Source: Ovis canadensis
Taxonomy: Eukaryota; Chordata; Mammalia; Artiodactyla; Bovidae
Length of the DNA: 64,000 bases
Direction of reading: 5' to 3'
NCBI RefSeq assembly: GCF_042477335.2
Contig: NC_091245.1
Coordinates: 32,250,501-32,314,500, forward strand
In this document: positions 34,018 through 47,304 of the stretch, piece after piece
How positions within the stretch are numbered: the stretch's first letter is position 1
Layout: every line of letters begins with the position of its first letter
Program-made: the position numbers and the translations under genes
The notes under the pieces: model-generated
Told to the model about the DNA's origin: nothing
The model's database searches: none
Seen by the model: the letters and a program-made list of their open reading frames with translations, nothing else

Positions 34018-35687
34018 CTCAATAAAGGACAGAAGTGGTATGGACCTAACAGAAGCAGAAGATATGAAGAAGAGGTGGCAAGAATACACAGAAGAACTGG
34101 ACAAAAAAGATCTTCACGACCCAGATAATCATGATGTAATCACTCACCTGGAGCCAGACATCCTGTAATGTGAAGTCAAGTGGGCCTTAGAAAGCATCAC
34201 TATGAACAAAGCTAGTGGAGGTGATGGAATTCCAGTTGAGCTATTTCAAGTCCTGAAAGATGATGCTGTGAAAGTGTTGTACTCAATATGCCAGCAAATT
34301 TGGAAAACTCAGCAGTGGCCACAGGACTGGAAAAGGTCAGTTTTCATTCCAATCCCAAAGAAAGGCAATGCCAAAGAATGCTCAAACTACTGCACAATTG
34401 CATTCATCTCACGCGTTAGTAAAGTAATGCTCAAAATTCTCCAATCCAGGCTTCAGCAATACGTGAATCGTGAACTTCCAGATGTTCAAGCTGGTTTTAG
34501 AAAAGGCAGAGGAACCAGAGATCAAATTGCCAACATCTGCTGGATCATGGAAAAAGCAAGAGAGTTCCAGAAAAACATATATTTCTGCTTCATTAACTAT
34601 GCCAAAGCATTTGACTGTGTGGATCATAATAAACTGTGGAAAATTCTGAAAGAGATGGGAATACCAGACCACTTGACCTGCCTCTTGAGAAAACTATATG
34701 CAGGTCAGGAAGCAACAGTTAGAACTGGACATGGAACAACAGACTGGTTCCAAATAGGAAAAGGAATATGTCAAGGCTGTATATTGTCACCCTGCTTATT
34801 TAACTTCCATGCAGAGTACATCATGAGAAACTCTGGGCTGGAAGAAGCACAAGCTGGAATCAAGATTGCAGGGAGAAATATCAATAACCTCAGATATGCA
34901 GATGACACCACCCTTATGGCAGAAAGTGAAGAGGAACTCAAAAGCCTCTTGGTGAAAGTGAAAGAGGAGAGTGAAAAAGTTGACTTAAAGCTCAACATTC
35001 AGAAAACGAAGATCATGGCATCCGGTCCCATCACTTCATGAGAAATCGATGGGGAAACAGTGGAAACAGTGTAAGGCTATATTTTGGGGGGCTCCAAAAT
35101 CACTGCAGATGGTGACTGCACCCATGATATTAAAAGACACTTACTCCTTGGAAGGAAAGTTATGGCCAACCTAGACAGCATGTTGAAAAACAGAGACATT
35201 ACTTTGCCAACAAAGGTCCGTCTAGTCAAGGCTATGGTTTTTCCTGTGGTCATGTATGGATGTGAGAGTTGGACTGTGAAGAAAGCTGAGTGCTGAAGAA
35301 TTGATGCTTTTGAACTGTGGTGTTGGAGAAGACTCTTGAGAGTCCCTTGGACTGCAAGGAGATCCAACCAGTCCATTCTGAAAGAGATCAGCTCTGGGTG
35401 TTCTTTGGAAGGAATGATGCTAAAGCTGAAACTCCAGTACTTTGGCCACCTCATGTGAAAAGCTGACTCATTGGAAAAGACTCTGATGCTGGGAGGGGTT
35501 GAGGGCAGGAGGAGAAGGGGACGAGAGAGGATGAGATGGCTGGATGGCATCACGGACTCGATGGATGTGAGTCTGAGTGAACTCCGGGAGTTGGTGATGG
35601 ACAGGGAGGCCTGGCATGCTGCGATTCATGGGGTCGCAAAGAGTCAGACACAACTGAGTGACTGAACTGAACTGAACTGAACAGAAC
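34018..35687 (+). mobile_element. BovB LINE with large reverse transcriptase open frame
   Basis: A 1.67-kb 5'-truncated BovB (RTE-clade non-LTR retrotransposon). The frame at 34202-35041 is open for 279 codons and covers most of the reverse transcriptase: NKASGGDGIP near the start, AGFRKGRGTRDQIAN, AFDCVDHNKLWK and the catalytic YADDTTLMAE. Stops interrupt both ends: a TAA just before at 34166-34168 and a TGA at 35039-35041 in what should be a Trp codon. The endonuclease part is missing and the 3' end carries the GAACTGAACT tail. It is therefore dead. It lies antisense to C8B. Confidence 0.95.
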
Positions 35688-35724
35688 AGTGGTTACAGGT
35701 AACAGTGGCAACTTGTAATGGGTA

Positions 35725-35856
35725 GAGAAGAAAATGAAGTCACTCAATCACGTCCGACTCTTCGCAACCCCATGGACTGTAGCCTTCCAGGCTCCTCCGT
35801 TCATGGGATTTTCCAGGCAAGAATATTGCAGTGGGTTGCCACTTCCTTCTCCAATT
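35725..35856 (-). mobile_element. Bov-A monomer remnant
   Basis: Reverse BovB-derived SINE monomer ('cactcaatcacgtccgactc', 'ttttccaggcaagaatattg'), immediately after the BovB. Confidence 0.8.
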
Positions 35857-37427
35857 GCAGGACAGTAATCAGGATAGAGAGGAGCAGCTGGTTAATCTCT
35901 CTTTGGTGGGAGAGGGGAGATGATTTGCAAGCCGCTCTTTGGAAGTATTATGGGAGCCCTGTTCCAGCAATACCCCCCACTCCAAACCTGTGAAAATTCT
36001 TCATGTCATGTAAGAGCCACCATTAGGGAAACTTCCCCTGAGCTTTGAAGCTTCCAGAACACCTTCCTACTATGAAACGCTCAGCATACTGTCTACACTA
36101 CTCATCCAATGCAAATTCTATCTCCTTTTTTCCTCGTGGTCAATGTTTTGGGCTGAAGTCCCTTTTCCTTCATCTCTAAGTAGACTGTAAGCTCCTGAAG
36201 ATCAGACCTATATACTGCTGAGCTGTATCTTGAGGGTTCAGCCCCAAGCTTAGTGAGAGTGGCTAATAAGAGTGGGTAGAAGGATGAAAAGGGAATGGGA
36301 GGCCTCATTAGGGTAATAGCAGCTGGCATGGAGGCCAGGGTGTGGCAAGCAGAGAGAAAGATGCTCTCAGTGGGCATGGCTGTGTCTGAGAGAAGGAGGC
36401 CATAGATGGATGTGGGGGTGTTTGTGGCCTTGGAAAAGATAGAGGCAAAGTCCAAAGAGGCAGTTAAACATGTTCAGAGCCTCTCGGCTCAGAGTTTCAG
36501 CTCCAGGGTCAGGTTCCTCACCAGATTTTGTTTGTGATCCTGCCCTAATCCAGCCCTGGAGAGTTTAGGGTCCGTCTAAACACAGGCAATCATGCCTAAT
36601 AAAAGCCTCCAGTGGGAAGAAAATTGCTTCCATTTCTTAATGCATCTGATGCTGACCTTCACTCCAGTGGGCAAAGCAAGGCCCCTTGGTGGTCCCATTG
36701 TCTCACTGTTTTGTGGTCAATGAATTGATCCAGAGGCTATTTGCAGAATGGTCCAGCTTCTAGCCACACATGGTGGGTAGGCGGGGGTACATAAGGGGTT
36801 GCTGTACACCCACAATGAGCTCCTCCAACAGCCTGCTCTCACTGCCAGAGCACCTCAAAAGGCTGCCTTTAACCTGCTTTTAACGTACCAGGCATTTTCC
36901 TACTAGTTCTGAGATCTGCTCCAGGAGATCAAGTCAGTGGCACTGTGTGCCAGGGGCTGTGCTATGATCCTCCATCCTCGCAGGGGAGAAATTACCAGCG
37001 CCATTTCAGGTGAGGTTAAGTTGAAGAAATTGAATTGCACTGCCAGGATTCTAATCCCAAATCTGTACTTCTCCTATGAGTTCATGAAAACTGGTGGTAA
37101 AAATGGTGATTATTCTCTTTTCCAACCTCTATCCCAGGGTTCTCCAGGACAGTTTGCCTTGGAACTTGGCAGTAAGTCCTAAGATTCCGTCCACAGTTTC
37201 CTTTTTAACTTGATGTGGCTCACTTTCCTTTTTTTTTTTTTTTTGGCTTGCTGGTTCCTTTTTCCTGTCTTTTTCTCTTTTGCCCTCTTCTTTTTTCCTC
37301 CCTTCCTCCATCTTTCTTCTACATCTCTCCCCTAGACACCCAATCCTACCTACTCACATTGATCACTGTTTCCTTAGCACACCTGCGCTTGTGAAAACTG
37401 TTGATTACATTGCTGCACAGAGATGGT

Positions 37428-37500
37428 GGTGGCTGTTCAGTCGCTAAGTTACGTCCAACTCTTTGTGACCCCTTTAACTGCAGCACGCCAGGCAGGCACG
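37428..37500 (-). mobile_element. Short BovB-tail remnant
   Basis: 'ggctgttcagtcgctaag', 'cgtccaactctttgtgaccc' and 'ctgcagcacgccagg' match the first 70 bp of the reversed BovB tail. No further extension. Confidence 0.65.
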
Positions 37501-37839
37501 GTCTATAAAACTTCATGCAGTTCTCTGTGATGGACCCTGGTGATTGGCATTCTTGATTATTGCCATGGCTAGGATTCATTAGCTGCTGAACTAAAAACAT
37601 ATGTGATCTAACTTAGTCTTTACAACAATCTTAGGAGTCAGGTACACTTCTGTATCCCCAGTTTACATAGACTTCTGTATCCCCATTGTATCGATGGCAA
37701 AGCTGAGGCGCAGGAAAAGAAATTTATCAGAGCAACACTCAGCAAGCAGCAGAAGATATGAATTGTTATCACTGTGATTTGTGCCCTTTCCGAATATATT
37801 TTTGGAAGGGTAGATGGACAGATACTTATACCAAATTGA

Positions 37840-39100
37840 TGGCATAAGAAAAGCATGTTTACATTCCACTTTTTTCACTTAATATCATATTATGAACATT
37901 TTCCTATGCTCTTCAATAATCCTTGATAAAATGATTTTCATGACTACAGGGTATCCTGTTGTCCTGGTGAACTACAATGTATTCAGCTATGTTATTGAAT
38001 CTTTAGGTTGCTTCCACTTTTATTTTTCCTTTTGCTACTATAAATATGGTTGTCCTCCCTTATCAGTCAGGATACATTCCAAGACCCTTGATGATGAAGA
38101 GTACCAAACTCAACATATTCTATGTTCTTTCTTATACCCATATACTATTTATGGGTATAGGATTATTTAATTTTGTTTAATTTGATTAATTTAATTTATG
38201 AATTAAGCATGATAAGAGAAGATTAACAATGGGAACTAAAAATAGAACAATTAAACAATACACTGTAATAAAAGTCATGTGAATGTGCTCTCTCTGTCTC
38301 TCAAAATATCTGACTGTACTGTACTTACCCTTCTTCTACTGATGATGACATGAGATCATAAAGTGCTAACATGGTCAGATGAAGTGAGTGAATGACGGAG
38401 GCATTATGACATAGCGTCAGGCTACTGTTGATGTGACATCAGAAAGTTCATCTGCTTCGGGGGGTGCTGGATTACTGAACTGTGGTCATGCCAGGGGTTG
38501 AATGTCAGGAGCAGATGGTGCTGATGGCTGGGGATCCAAGGTAGGGATGCAGTGGGACAATGTAAGATTTCATCACACTAGTCAAAATGGCTTGCAATTA
38601 AAAACCTAAAAATTGTTTCTTTCTAGAGTTTTCCATTTAATATTTTCAGACCATGGTTGACCATGAGTAACTGAACCTCAGAAAGCAAAACCTCAGATAA
38701 AGTGAGACTGCAGCAGCATAAAATGAGGTGGGTCTTTATAGATACATCTTTACCAATTTTTAAAATGATTGCTATAGTCAATTTTTGCACTTAGGGTTAT
38801 TGGATCAAACACTGTAAACATTTTTAATGTCTTGGATATATACAGTTAAATTCTTTTCCTAAAAGGTTGAACCATTTTATAGTCCTATTTCATAATATAA
38901 AAGTTTCCATTTTATTGTTCCCAATAAGGTTGAGTATTAAAGATTTTTAATCATCGTTAATCTGATAGGCAAAAGATACTTTGTATTGTTACTTTAATTT
39001 TTATTTTTATTGCTGAGGAGTTAAAATTTTGCTTATTTATCATCTGAGTTTTTCTGAGAGTTTCCTATTTCTTGAGATATTTTTCTTATAAACAGTGTCA
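37840..39100 (-). mobile_element. Old L1 fragment split by a Tigger element
   Basis: The halves at about 37840-38050 ('atattatgaacattttccta', 'tgctactataaatatggttg') and 38740-39100 ('ggttattggatcaaacactg', 'ttaatctgataggcaaaag') run in register through the same old L1 3' region, with the DNA transposon between them. Confidence 0.7.
38050..38727. mobile_element. Tigger (TcMar-Tigger) DNA transposon remnant
   Basis: Ends resemble a pogo/Tigger family: left 'tgtcctcccttatcagtcag', right 'taactgaacctcagaaagca' followed by 'acctcagataaagtgagact'. The interior includes 'aacaatacactgtaataaaa' and 'actgtactgtacttaccc'. No open reading frame. Subfamily uncertain. Confidence 0.7.
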
Positions 39101-39151
39101 TTCCTTACACATGAAAGATTTCACGTGTGGCAAATTATTTTGTTGTTGTGT

Positions 39152-39350
39152 TATGGTGGCTCAGAGGTTAAAGTGTCTGCCTGCAATGCAGGAGACTTGG
39201 GTTTGATCCCTGGGTCGGGAAGTTCCCCTGTAGAAGGAAATGGCAACCCACTCCAGTATTCTTGCCTGGAGAATCCCAAGGACAGAGGAGCCTGGTGGGC
39301 TACAGTTCACTGGGTCGCAAAGTCAGACACGACTGAGCGACTTCACTTTC
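39152..39350 (+). mobile_element. Bov-tA-type SINE
   Basis: Forward copy with 'gtctgcctgcaatgcaggag', 'gggtttgatccctgggtcgg' and the terminal 'cacgactgagcgacttcac'. Confidence 0.9.
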
Positions 39351-40180
39351 AAAGTTTCACTTTATCTTCCACTTAATAATATTTGTGGGTTTCCTTGTTT
39401 GAAATTCAGAATTTATTATTTCCAGTGAGATTGGTCTAAGTCCGAAATATCTTCCTGATTCATGCTACCACGGCATTTACATTTTTAACCTTCTGTTGAT
39501 CAGAGTAACTTGCTTTTAGAGAATCTTTGACTAAATTGCTCCAGTAAAGTGTAATAGTCATTATCACTGTTTACCAAATGTATCAGCTTCTTTTCCTTCT
39601 GGGCACTTGGCAGGACTGCTTTTCCCTGAACCATCCTTAAGGACAGGTTTGCAGCATGACTTTTTCTGAGGTGTGAGAGGTAAGCAGAGGGAGCACCCCT
39701 TCCAGGTTGAAGCTTTGGCAGCAGAGTGTGGTGAATTTTCCCATTCCCTTACCATTGCTGTGATGATATTGGGAGCAAATGACAAGAGCAAACCTCCACT
39801 GCCCAGATCCCACTGTGATATTCAGAAAAGCCCCTTTACCAGTACACTTTGGACATGATATGTGACTGAGCAATAAACTTTTGCTGGGCTAAGGCGTTGA
39901 AATCTGGGGCTGTTTCACGGTGGCGTAACCGAGGCTCTCCTGATGCCTCGTTGAACCACTCACCACTGTATTTTCCCTTCTACACTTGGTCATACCATGT
40001 TCTGTACCATGGACTCTCCATCAGCCTGAACCCCAGACCACAACCTAGCCACCCCAACCACAATGGATATGTACGTGCATGATAGGCTTTGTGACTAAGG
40101 TTGAAAATCAAATGTAGTATTCTGAGTTAAAACTGAATTTCAGATAAGTAACAGATGAAATTTTAGTATGAAGTGAAAAA

Positions 40181-40377
40181 GTGTTAGTCACTTAGTCATG
40201 TCTGACTCTTTGCCATGGACTGTAGCCCGCCAGGCTCCTCTGTCCATGGGATTTCCCATGGACAAGCAAGAACACTGGAGTGGGTTGCCATTTCTTTCTC
40301 CAGGGGATCTTCCCAACCCAGGGATCAAACCCAGATCTCCTACACTGCAGGCAGATTCTTTACCATCTGAGCCACCA
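40181..40377 (-). mobile_element. Bov-tA-type SINE
   Basis: Reverse copy from 'gtgttagtcacttagtcatg' to 'taccatctgagccacc'. It carries a small internal duplication of 'ccatgg(g)att' near 40240-40265. Confidence 0.88.
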
Positions 40378-43271
40378 AATATGTCACATGAAATATTTGA
40401 AAGATGTTTATCCTAAAAAAACAATATTCCTTATTTGTCTGAAGTTCAGAATTATTTGGACATCCTCTATTGCCAGGCTCCTCGGAATGTCTTGGGGAAT
40501 TTTTTCATCCTTTAAAGACCATTTCACTGGGACACAAGCTTTTTCCTTCATGCTTATCCCTCCACAATCTTTAGGCATTTAGCACTGTGAATAATTCTAA
40601 GATCAGTATGACTTCTATTTTTGTAGAATCTATTTGTTCCTCAAAGTAAAAAATTTCACCACGCTATATTTCAGTATTGTTTTATCTTCAGTACTTTAGC
40701 CTGCTTTTCAATGAGCTGTTCATTTTGCATTATTAGCTCAGGGAAGTTTCCCTTATTATGTGCTTGATTAATGCATCTGCACATTTAATTCTGTATCTTT
40801 CTCAGGAAGAATGCTCTGGGTTTTAGATTTCCACTTCTGTACTCTGTGTCCATCATATTTCTTTTATATCATTGTTTTAATCTCTTTGTCTTTTGCTTCT
40901 GCATTATAGGAACATTTTTACAGCACCTTCCACATCACTGACTCAATTTTCTGCAGTGTCAATTTTGTTCTTTATAGTTTCCAGTGTAGGTTTTGATTCT
41001 ACTATTGTGCTTTGGGCTTCCTACATTCAGCCATTACCCTTTCCATCTGATTAGTGTCTAAACATCTCGGCTTCTATTTTTTAGTTCATAAACTCTTTAC
41101 TTTCTTATAATCACAAAGCAAATGCATTGTAAAATTTACTTCTATGTTTAGATGTATGTTTATTTTATCTTGGATATAATTTCAATCTTTTGTGTTCAAA
41201 GTTCTCTTTATATATGTCCAGTTATTTCTCTACCTCTTCTTTGAACAAAGAGCCATGTCTCTATATCTAATGTTCACCAGTAAACAATGTGAATGGGTTC
41301 TTCTCTGGTCTTCTTTCCTGCCTACCCAGCTCCTATAGGAACTGTGTTTTCAGATATTGATCTTTAAGACTGGTCTATGTACATGAGCCTTGGCCAATAC
41401 TCTGTGTCTAGGAATTCCTTATCGAGTGGTTTCTGCTCTCTTGGAAAGCACTTGCTGCTCCAACTACCTGGTAAGCTGATTCTGCAGAGAATTATTTTGA
41501 GATAATATGAAGTCATACACAGTTTTCTCTTTCCAGAAAGAATCTATAACTACAATAGATGGTTCCAAGTCAAGTTAGGGATATATAGGAGAAATGCATA
41601 AAAGCCTTCAACAAATTCACCTCCACCACTACTGGAAATATCTCTGATTTTCTAATCTCTCCCCTTTCAGTCCCCACAACCCTTCACAGCATCATACTCA
41701 TAGTACATAGGATACTTTTCAGGGCATCACATACATGCTGGGTAAAGCCTCTGTGCCATCAGTAAATACCACATCTCTGAGGATCGTGGCAGGTCTGAGA
41801 TGCTTAGCATGCTAACATGTGCTCGCTCTCTTTCTCACAGACACACAAAACACACATCCCATTAACATATCCCGTGCTGCTGGATACTTGACATTCCCAA
41901 TGCCCATGATGGCACTTCCAACCTAAATGGATAGGTAACCAGAGCAACCCATTAATTCTAAGTTTAAAACAAAATTCAGATAAGATAACAGTAAAAAGTA
42001 AAGACCAGGGGTCTATTTTTCCATGAACTCTCTTCTCTCCCATGCTTGTTTGTGATACCAGCCAATGTCACCATGTCATCAGCCCATCCCAGATTTCTCT
42101 AGAGCCGCCTGCAAGCTATGGCTCACTTTACCTTTCTCGATGCTTGCCAGCAACTAAACCCTAAGTGTAACTACTGAATAAGTGGCAGGGGAAAGGATTT
42201 GAATGGCAGCCTTCTTGTTCTGCAGCAACCCTGCAACTGACATATAAATAAAGACACTGGAAAACTGCCAAGTTCGGGGACTGCACAGCCTTTCATCAGA
42301 GCTCCAGCCCCTTAACTCCGCTCCTTGGCTGCAAGAGTAGATCTCCGGAGGGCGGATGCTGGATCATCAATAATTGTACAGACAATAGCAAGAAGAGGGC
42401 AGTATAAGATGTGACATGGACACCGTGCTGAAGTACCCACAGGCAAGGGCCAGCCCTGCTGATGTGTATGACAGCACTGCTCTAGCAAACGTCTTTTTGG
42501 TTTAAGGTTGTAAAACTGCCATTGTTAGGGTGACAGTTGGTTGGGATCATTATTTTCTATTTACCAAACCCACAGGAAAATTTGGAGGGGAGGGAAGAGG
42601 TCAACTTTTCAGGTCTGGACTTAGTCACAGACGGATGAAAGCTCTGTGACCTGGATTTTTAAATCAGCCCTAAAATGGAGATAAGCATACTAAATTTGCA
42701 GGCTTATGAGAATTAGATGGAATAACATTCCCAAAGTCCTTGGCAGAGTATCATGAACATGGTAGGTGCCCAAAACATGTTAGGGATTACCACTATGTAT
42801 TATGCTGTCCTGTAAAACAATAATGCATTCATGGATCTTACTGTAGACTGCATTTTTCATCCTTGCATCCTCCTGTTTTTCTCCAGTGCCTTAGTTCACA
42901 TCACATCACAGGAACTTAGCAATGACTTGTTGGTTGTAGGAATGAATATTTAAATGAACAAAGAACCAAATGAGGGATTCCCCAGTAAACTGCAAACGAT
43001 ATTGATTTAAGAAGCCTGGAACTAGAAGCCGATGATTAACTTACTTGAGCAACTTGGGAGCCCAAGTGAGAGGGAGTGAGGGGTCTCTAGCTGGTGTTGT
43101 GCAGTATATTACAATCAGTTCAGTCTGGACACATTTTCTACTATACGGTATCTATCTCAAGGTTAGGACTTGTGTCTTACTGCACTCTGCATTCTATACC
43201 CTGGCTCAGGGAAACCCTTTAGAAGCTGTTTTGTGAGTAGAGGAAAGGATGGGTGGGGTGGGTGCGTGTAC

Positions 43272-43435
43272 CTTAACTTTGATGATGTCCGGATTGTACT
43301 GCACCGCATCTCCCCATTCCTGCATCAGGTCCGCTGTTGGCAGCTCTCTGTATGCCAGGGCAGTGACATACTCACTCGCTCCTCCTCGTACAAGGACCAC
43401 CAAGTCTTCCACCATGCTGTCTGTCTTGTTTCTGT
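43272..43435 (-). CDS. C8B: C8B exon 9 (MACPF domain)
   Basis: 164 bp, phase 1 in, phase 0 out. It encodes D-RNKTDSMVEDLVVLVRGG, then ASEYVTALAYRELPTADL, and ends MQEWGDAVQYNPDIIKVK. These are the conserved C-terminal strands and helices of the MACPF domain. The 54 full codons equal the expected C8 beta length. The acceptor is gtatccattccag and the donor AAG|gtacac. It is the paralogue of C8A exon 9. Confidence 0.97.
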
Positions 43436-44212
43436 CTGGAATGGATACGGAGCCCTGGCGTGTCAGGGGATCCATTTTCACACCTTGAAGTTTGCTGCAA
43501 CCCACCTGACAACCTGGTGACTGTAACGTTCAGGGAGGTCGCCCTGGAGATGTAAATGGGACAATACGCATCCCTGCCAGCAAGGGAGTCACAGTGCAAG
43601 GGCAAAGAGCGGTGCACTCAATCATGTATGACATAAGCTGGAGACAGGACGAGAAAGGGACGTTTAGTTTTAGCATCTGTAAGTAACAGTCGCTAAGTGA
43701 GTCTATGGAAGATAACTGATGGACAGATAAATACATACATTCATAGGGACAGATCAGAGAAAGGTAAATAGGCAAAGATTATTCATCATTTATGTGTCAT
43801 CCACTAACCTAACGCTGTACATATGCTAACTCACTTAATCTTCAGTATGAAATAGGAAGTATAGAATCCTTCCTTTGCAGATACGAAACCTTAGGCACTA
43901 GAGGGAAAGAAATTACTTACCGTACCATGCCAATCTCTGAGCTATACCACTTCTTTGTCTCATATGACAAAAGTGGGAAAATCTATAAGGTGTGAGCATG
44001 AATGTAATAGATACTCACTAAATAATGTCTACTGTTTTTTTTTTTCAATGTCTACTGTTATTATTTTGACTTCTCAAGCAGTTGCCCAGGAAGCCCTCAA
44101 TCATATCAGTAAGTCATTCCTATTCTAATTTTTCTTGTGCCCGAAGCCAAAGAAACTGGTATAAAGTGACTGTTCTGCTCTGAGCTTGCAGCAGTTGAGC
44201 ATCATAAAAAAG

Positions 44213-44560
44213 GAGTCTTGTATACTGCTGGTCAGACTGTAAACTGATACAGCCATCTCAGAAAAATCTCAGTATTACCTAGTGTAGAATAAGTACATAC
44301 TCTACAACCCAACAGTTTCACTCCTGGATACATTCCCTAGAGTATCCCTTGCACATGTGTATCAGAAGAGTGTGTAAGAATGTTCACAGCAGCTCTGAAT
44401 ATAACGGCTTGGCACAGGAAAGAATCCAAATTTAACAACAGAATGAACAAACTGATATATTCATACAATAAAATACTGTGCAGCAGTGAAAATGAAGTGA
44501 CTATAGTCTTACACAAAAACATGATATAAAAGAAAAACAAAATTCAAAAACCAGAACTGA
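44213..44560 (+). mobile_element. Old L1 ORF2 C-terminal/3' fragment
   Basis: Follows the L1 ORF2 C-terminal DNA order: 'ctgctggtcagactgtaaac', 'tacaacccaacagtttcact', 'atgttcacagcagctctgaa' and 'caataaaatactgtgcagca'. Strongly diverged. Confidence 0.75.
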
Positions 44561-44609
44561 AAGATTACATTTCATCCAAATAAAGTTCAAAAACAAGCAA
44601 CTCTAAGTC

Positions 44610-44822
44610 ACTGTTTTTATTTAGTTGCTAAGTCCTGTCTAACTTTTTTGTAACTCCATGGATTGTAGCCTTCCAGGCTCCTCTGCCCATGGGATTTCCT
44701 AGGCAAGAATCCAGGAGTGGGTTGCCATTTCCTTCTCTACGGAATCTTCCCAACCCAGGGACTGAACTCGCATCTCCTGCATTGGCAAGCAAACTCTTTA
44801 CCACTGAGTTACCAGGGAAGCC
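44610..44822 (-). mobile_element. Bov-tA-type SINE
   Basis: Reverse copy ending 'gttaccagggaagccc'. Flanked by near-identical ctctaagtca / ctccaagtca. Confidence 0.87.
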
Positions 44823-45934
44823 CAGCTCCAAGTCATAGAGGTTAGCAATACATGTACGGGGTCAAACTATCATGAAAGGAAGGATGTGATTAACAGAGAC
44901 TTCAGGATGGTGTTATCTCCCAAGGGAGGGAGGAGCTGTAACTGATAAGGGTCCCAGGGTACTGGGTAATGCTCTATTCAGTAACTTGGATTGGGGGTGA
45001 CTTTACACGTTTTTTTTGAAGAGCATGTATGTCTTCTCCCTGCCTCCCTATGTAGGATGTGTGTTCCAATCCAGCCCCACCAAAATAAACAAACAACAGT
45101 GTCCACTGCATATCAGTCACAAGAAACTCTTCATTTTGTTGCTGGTTAATTTTGTTTTGCTTTGGCTGTGGAACTCTTCATTCACATATGATCACAGAAA
45201 TAAGGACAAGCTTAGTCTGTAGAGAGGATGAAGGAGAATAGCTCAGGGTGCAGAAGAGGTCGCGATTAGAGCCCTGCTGATCAGCCTTCCTCTCCTACTC
45301 TGCTTTCCGTGTTGATTCCCAGCTCCCCTGTGTGGCCTCCGAGATCTCTGCTCCCAGATTAGCTCTAGCACTCACTCCTAGTCTCACCCACCATGCGGAC
45401 TCTGCTACATGACCTGTGGCTTTGCCTGCTTTTCTAGTTTCCATCTTGCCCATTGCTTCAGGTAAGGACTAGCTGCCTCAACTGTATCCCCCACTGCCTC
45501 TACCTGGCTCCTACCTCTTCAGCCTAGAGCATCCTACCTCTAGCCAGGCCCACTGCCAGCCCCTAGAGCAAATTTTCATTGTTAGATTTTTTTTTTTTTT
45601 CCTACCTAAAAGCAACCTTGATACCTTACTCCTCAAGTTGCCATTCAAATGATACCTGTTCCCGGAAGCCAGATTGAGTTTGGTGCTTATCACTGTCCGG
45701 TCCTCGATTTTTTAATTGTTTGCCTACTCGTGAATATCATGAAGATAGGAAGACCATCTTATTCATTTCTGCATACCAGTACATAGTAGGAGCTAGATAG
45801 GTTTTTATTGAATGAATTAGTATTTTAATTGAGATGTCTTTGAATATTCAATCTTTAGCTTAAAGACTGATGGGTCTGGGCTCCTGGAGGAGGAAGGATG
45901 ATAAGCAGAGAAGTCACATGCCCTGGCCACTCAC

Positions 45935-46063
45935 CTTTTATCTCATTGAGAATGTTACTGCACGTCGCCTCCGACACACCCAGGTTCACGTAGACTGCTG
46001 TTATGGCAGCGCCGATTTTAAAATCATGTTTAGCACAGTCATGGACGTCCTTAAGAGAGTAAT
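45935..46063 (-). CDS. C8B: C8B exon 8 (MACPF domain)
   Basis: 129 bp, phase 1 at both ends, encoding D-YSLKDVHDCAKHDFKIGA, then AITAVYVNLGVSEATCSN and ILNEIK. It contains two of the MACPF cysteines and the VYVNLGVS strand near the second membrane-inserting helical cluster. Length (42 full codons) and phases agree with C8 beta, and the paralogous C8A exon 8 is 126 bp. The acceptor is cttgcttccttcag and the donor AAAG|gtgagt. Symmetric phases mean skipping would keep the frame. Confidence 0.96.
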
Positions 46064-47304
46064 CTGAAGGAAGCAAGAAAAGTGGCTCATGACCTAAAAT
46101 GGCAGTTTGTCCTGGGCCTTTTCCTGCAGTCGATCCCTGACGCCAAACCCTTCCTGGAGGCTCACAGGAACTCGGGTGTAAATTAACGGGTGGCCAGACT
46201 AGGGACAAGAAATGCAGGCAGCTCCTGGCACCAGGCCAGAGACCCCATTCGAGACCAGCATCAACTTCCCCTTTCAGCCTCTACAAATACTCAGAGGGTT
46301 TTTCCTGCTCTCCAAAGACAGGAAGAGCTCGGAGTCACTTTCTAAAACTATGGCTTCTTATCAAGTCTCTAGGTATTGATCCAGTGAATAGAGGCTGCTG
46401 TGAGCTGTCCTCCCTTCTCTACTCTTTGATGCAGTACAGACAGTTACTTGATCAGTTGGGATAATGTTTATGAAATGTCTGGTATAGTCCCTGGCAAAGA
46501 GAAGAATCAATTTCCCTTATTTCACCTTCATTTCTGGACCATTTCCCATCTATTCCTCTCCAATTCTCCCCAAGGCATCTTCCCATCCTGGGCTTGCTGA
46601 AGTCTTCCATATGACATATGAGCACCTTTCTATAGCATTTGAGGTCAGGAAAAAGAGAGGAGAACAGCTTTAACACCTGGGATTGCTAGAAACGTTGATG
46701 CAGATCAGTTTTCCCCAAAGCATGTTCCTTGAAACATGAATCCCATGATGATATCTCTTATATTTCTTTAAGAGCAAGAATGACAAGAAACCAGGCTTCT
46801 GCAGTCAAGTCAGTGTGATAAATGTGGTATCAAAAGTGATGGAGAGGTCACTTGATTTCAGTATGCCTGTGAAACTCTCAATGTGGGATCTATTATGTTT
46901 CTACAACTTGATCATAGAACCTTTCTGTAGAAAGCAATCAGAGGAATTATGACAAGTACTTTTGAAAGCTCTGGTATGGAGTACAGTACCCTTAATCTTG
47001 GCAAGACTGAGGGGGGCCACACTGACCTTAATTTACCTTATAGGCCTTCTGTCCTCTTGCAAGTTCATTGGACCTATACCCGAAACCTGGCTCTGCCACT
47101 GTAACCTGGGAGACCTGGGGCAGGTCCCCTGAGCTGACAAGTGCCATATTGCAGGGAAGAGTACAGAGCTGGAAGGAAGATATCATACCTTAGACTGGAC
47201 ATTGATTGCAACTAGAAAGACAACTAGTAATGTCTGTATGGAGAATGGGTTGTGGAAGGAAAATGGGAGTTGAATAGTAGTTTGGAAGCTCTGATAATCT
47301 AAGA

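Larger units (their letters stand above)
33672..43271 (-). other. C8B: C8B intron 9 (largest in the window)
   Basis: 9.6 kb. Contents in window order: BovB LINE at 34018-35687, Bov-A remnant at 35725-35856, BovB-tail scrap at 37428-37500, an old L1 at about 37840-39100 split by a Tigger transposon at 38050-38727, and Bov-tA SINEs at 39152-39350 and 40181-40377. From 40400 to 43270 is AT-rich, old, LINE-like or unclassified sequence with no named element. Confidence 0.8.
43436..45934 (-). other. C8B: C8B intron 8
   Basis: 2.5 kb with an old L1 ORF2-like fragment at 44213-44560 and a Bov-tA SINE at 44610-44822. The rest has no recognised element apart from short poly(T) tracts near 44036 and 45588. 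Confidence 0.8.
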
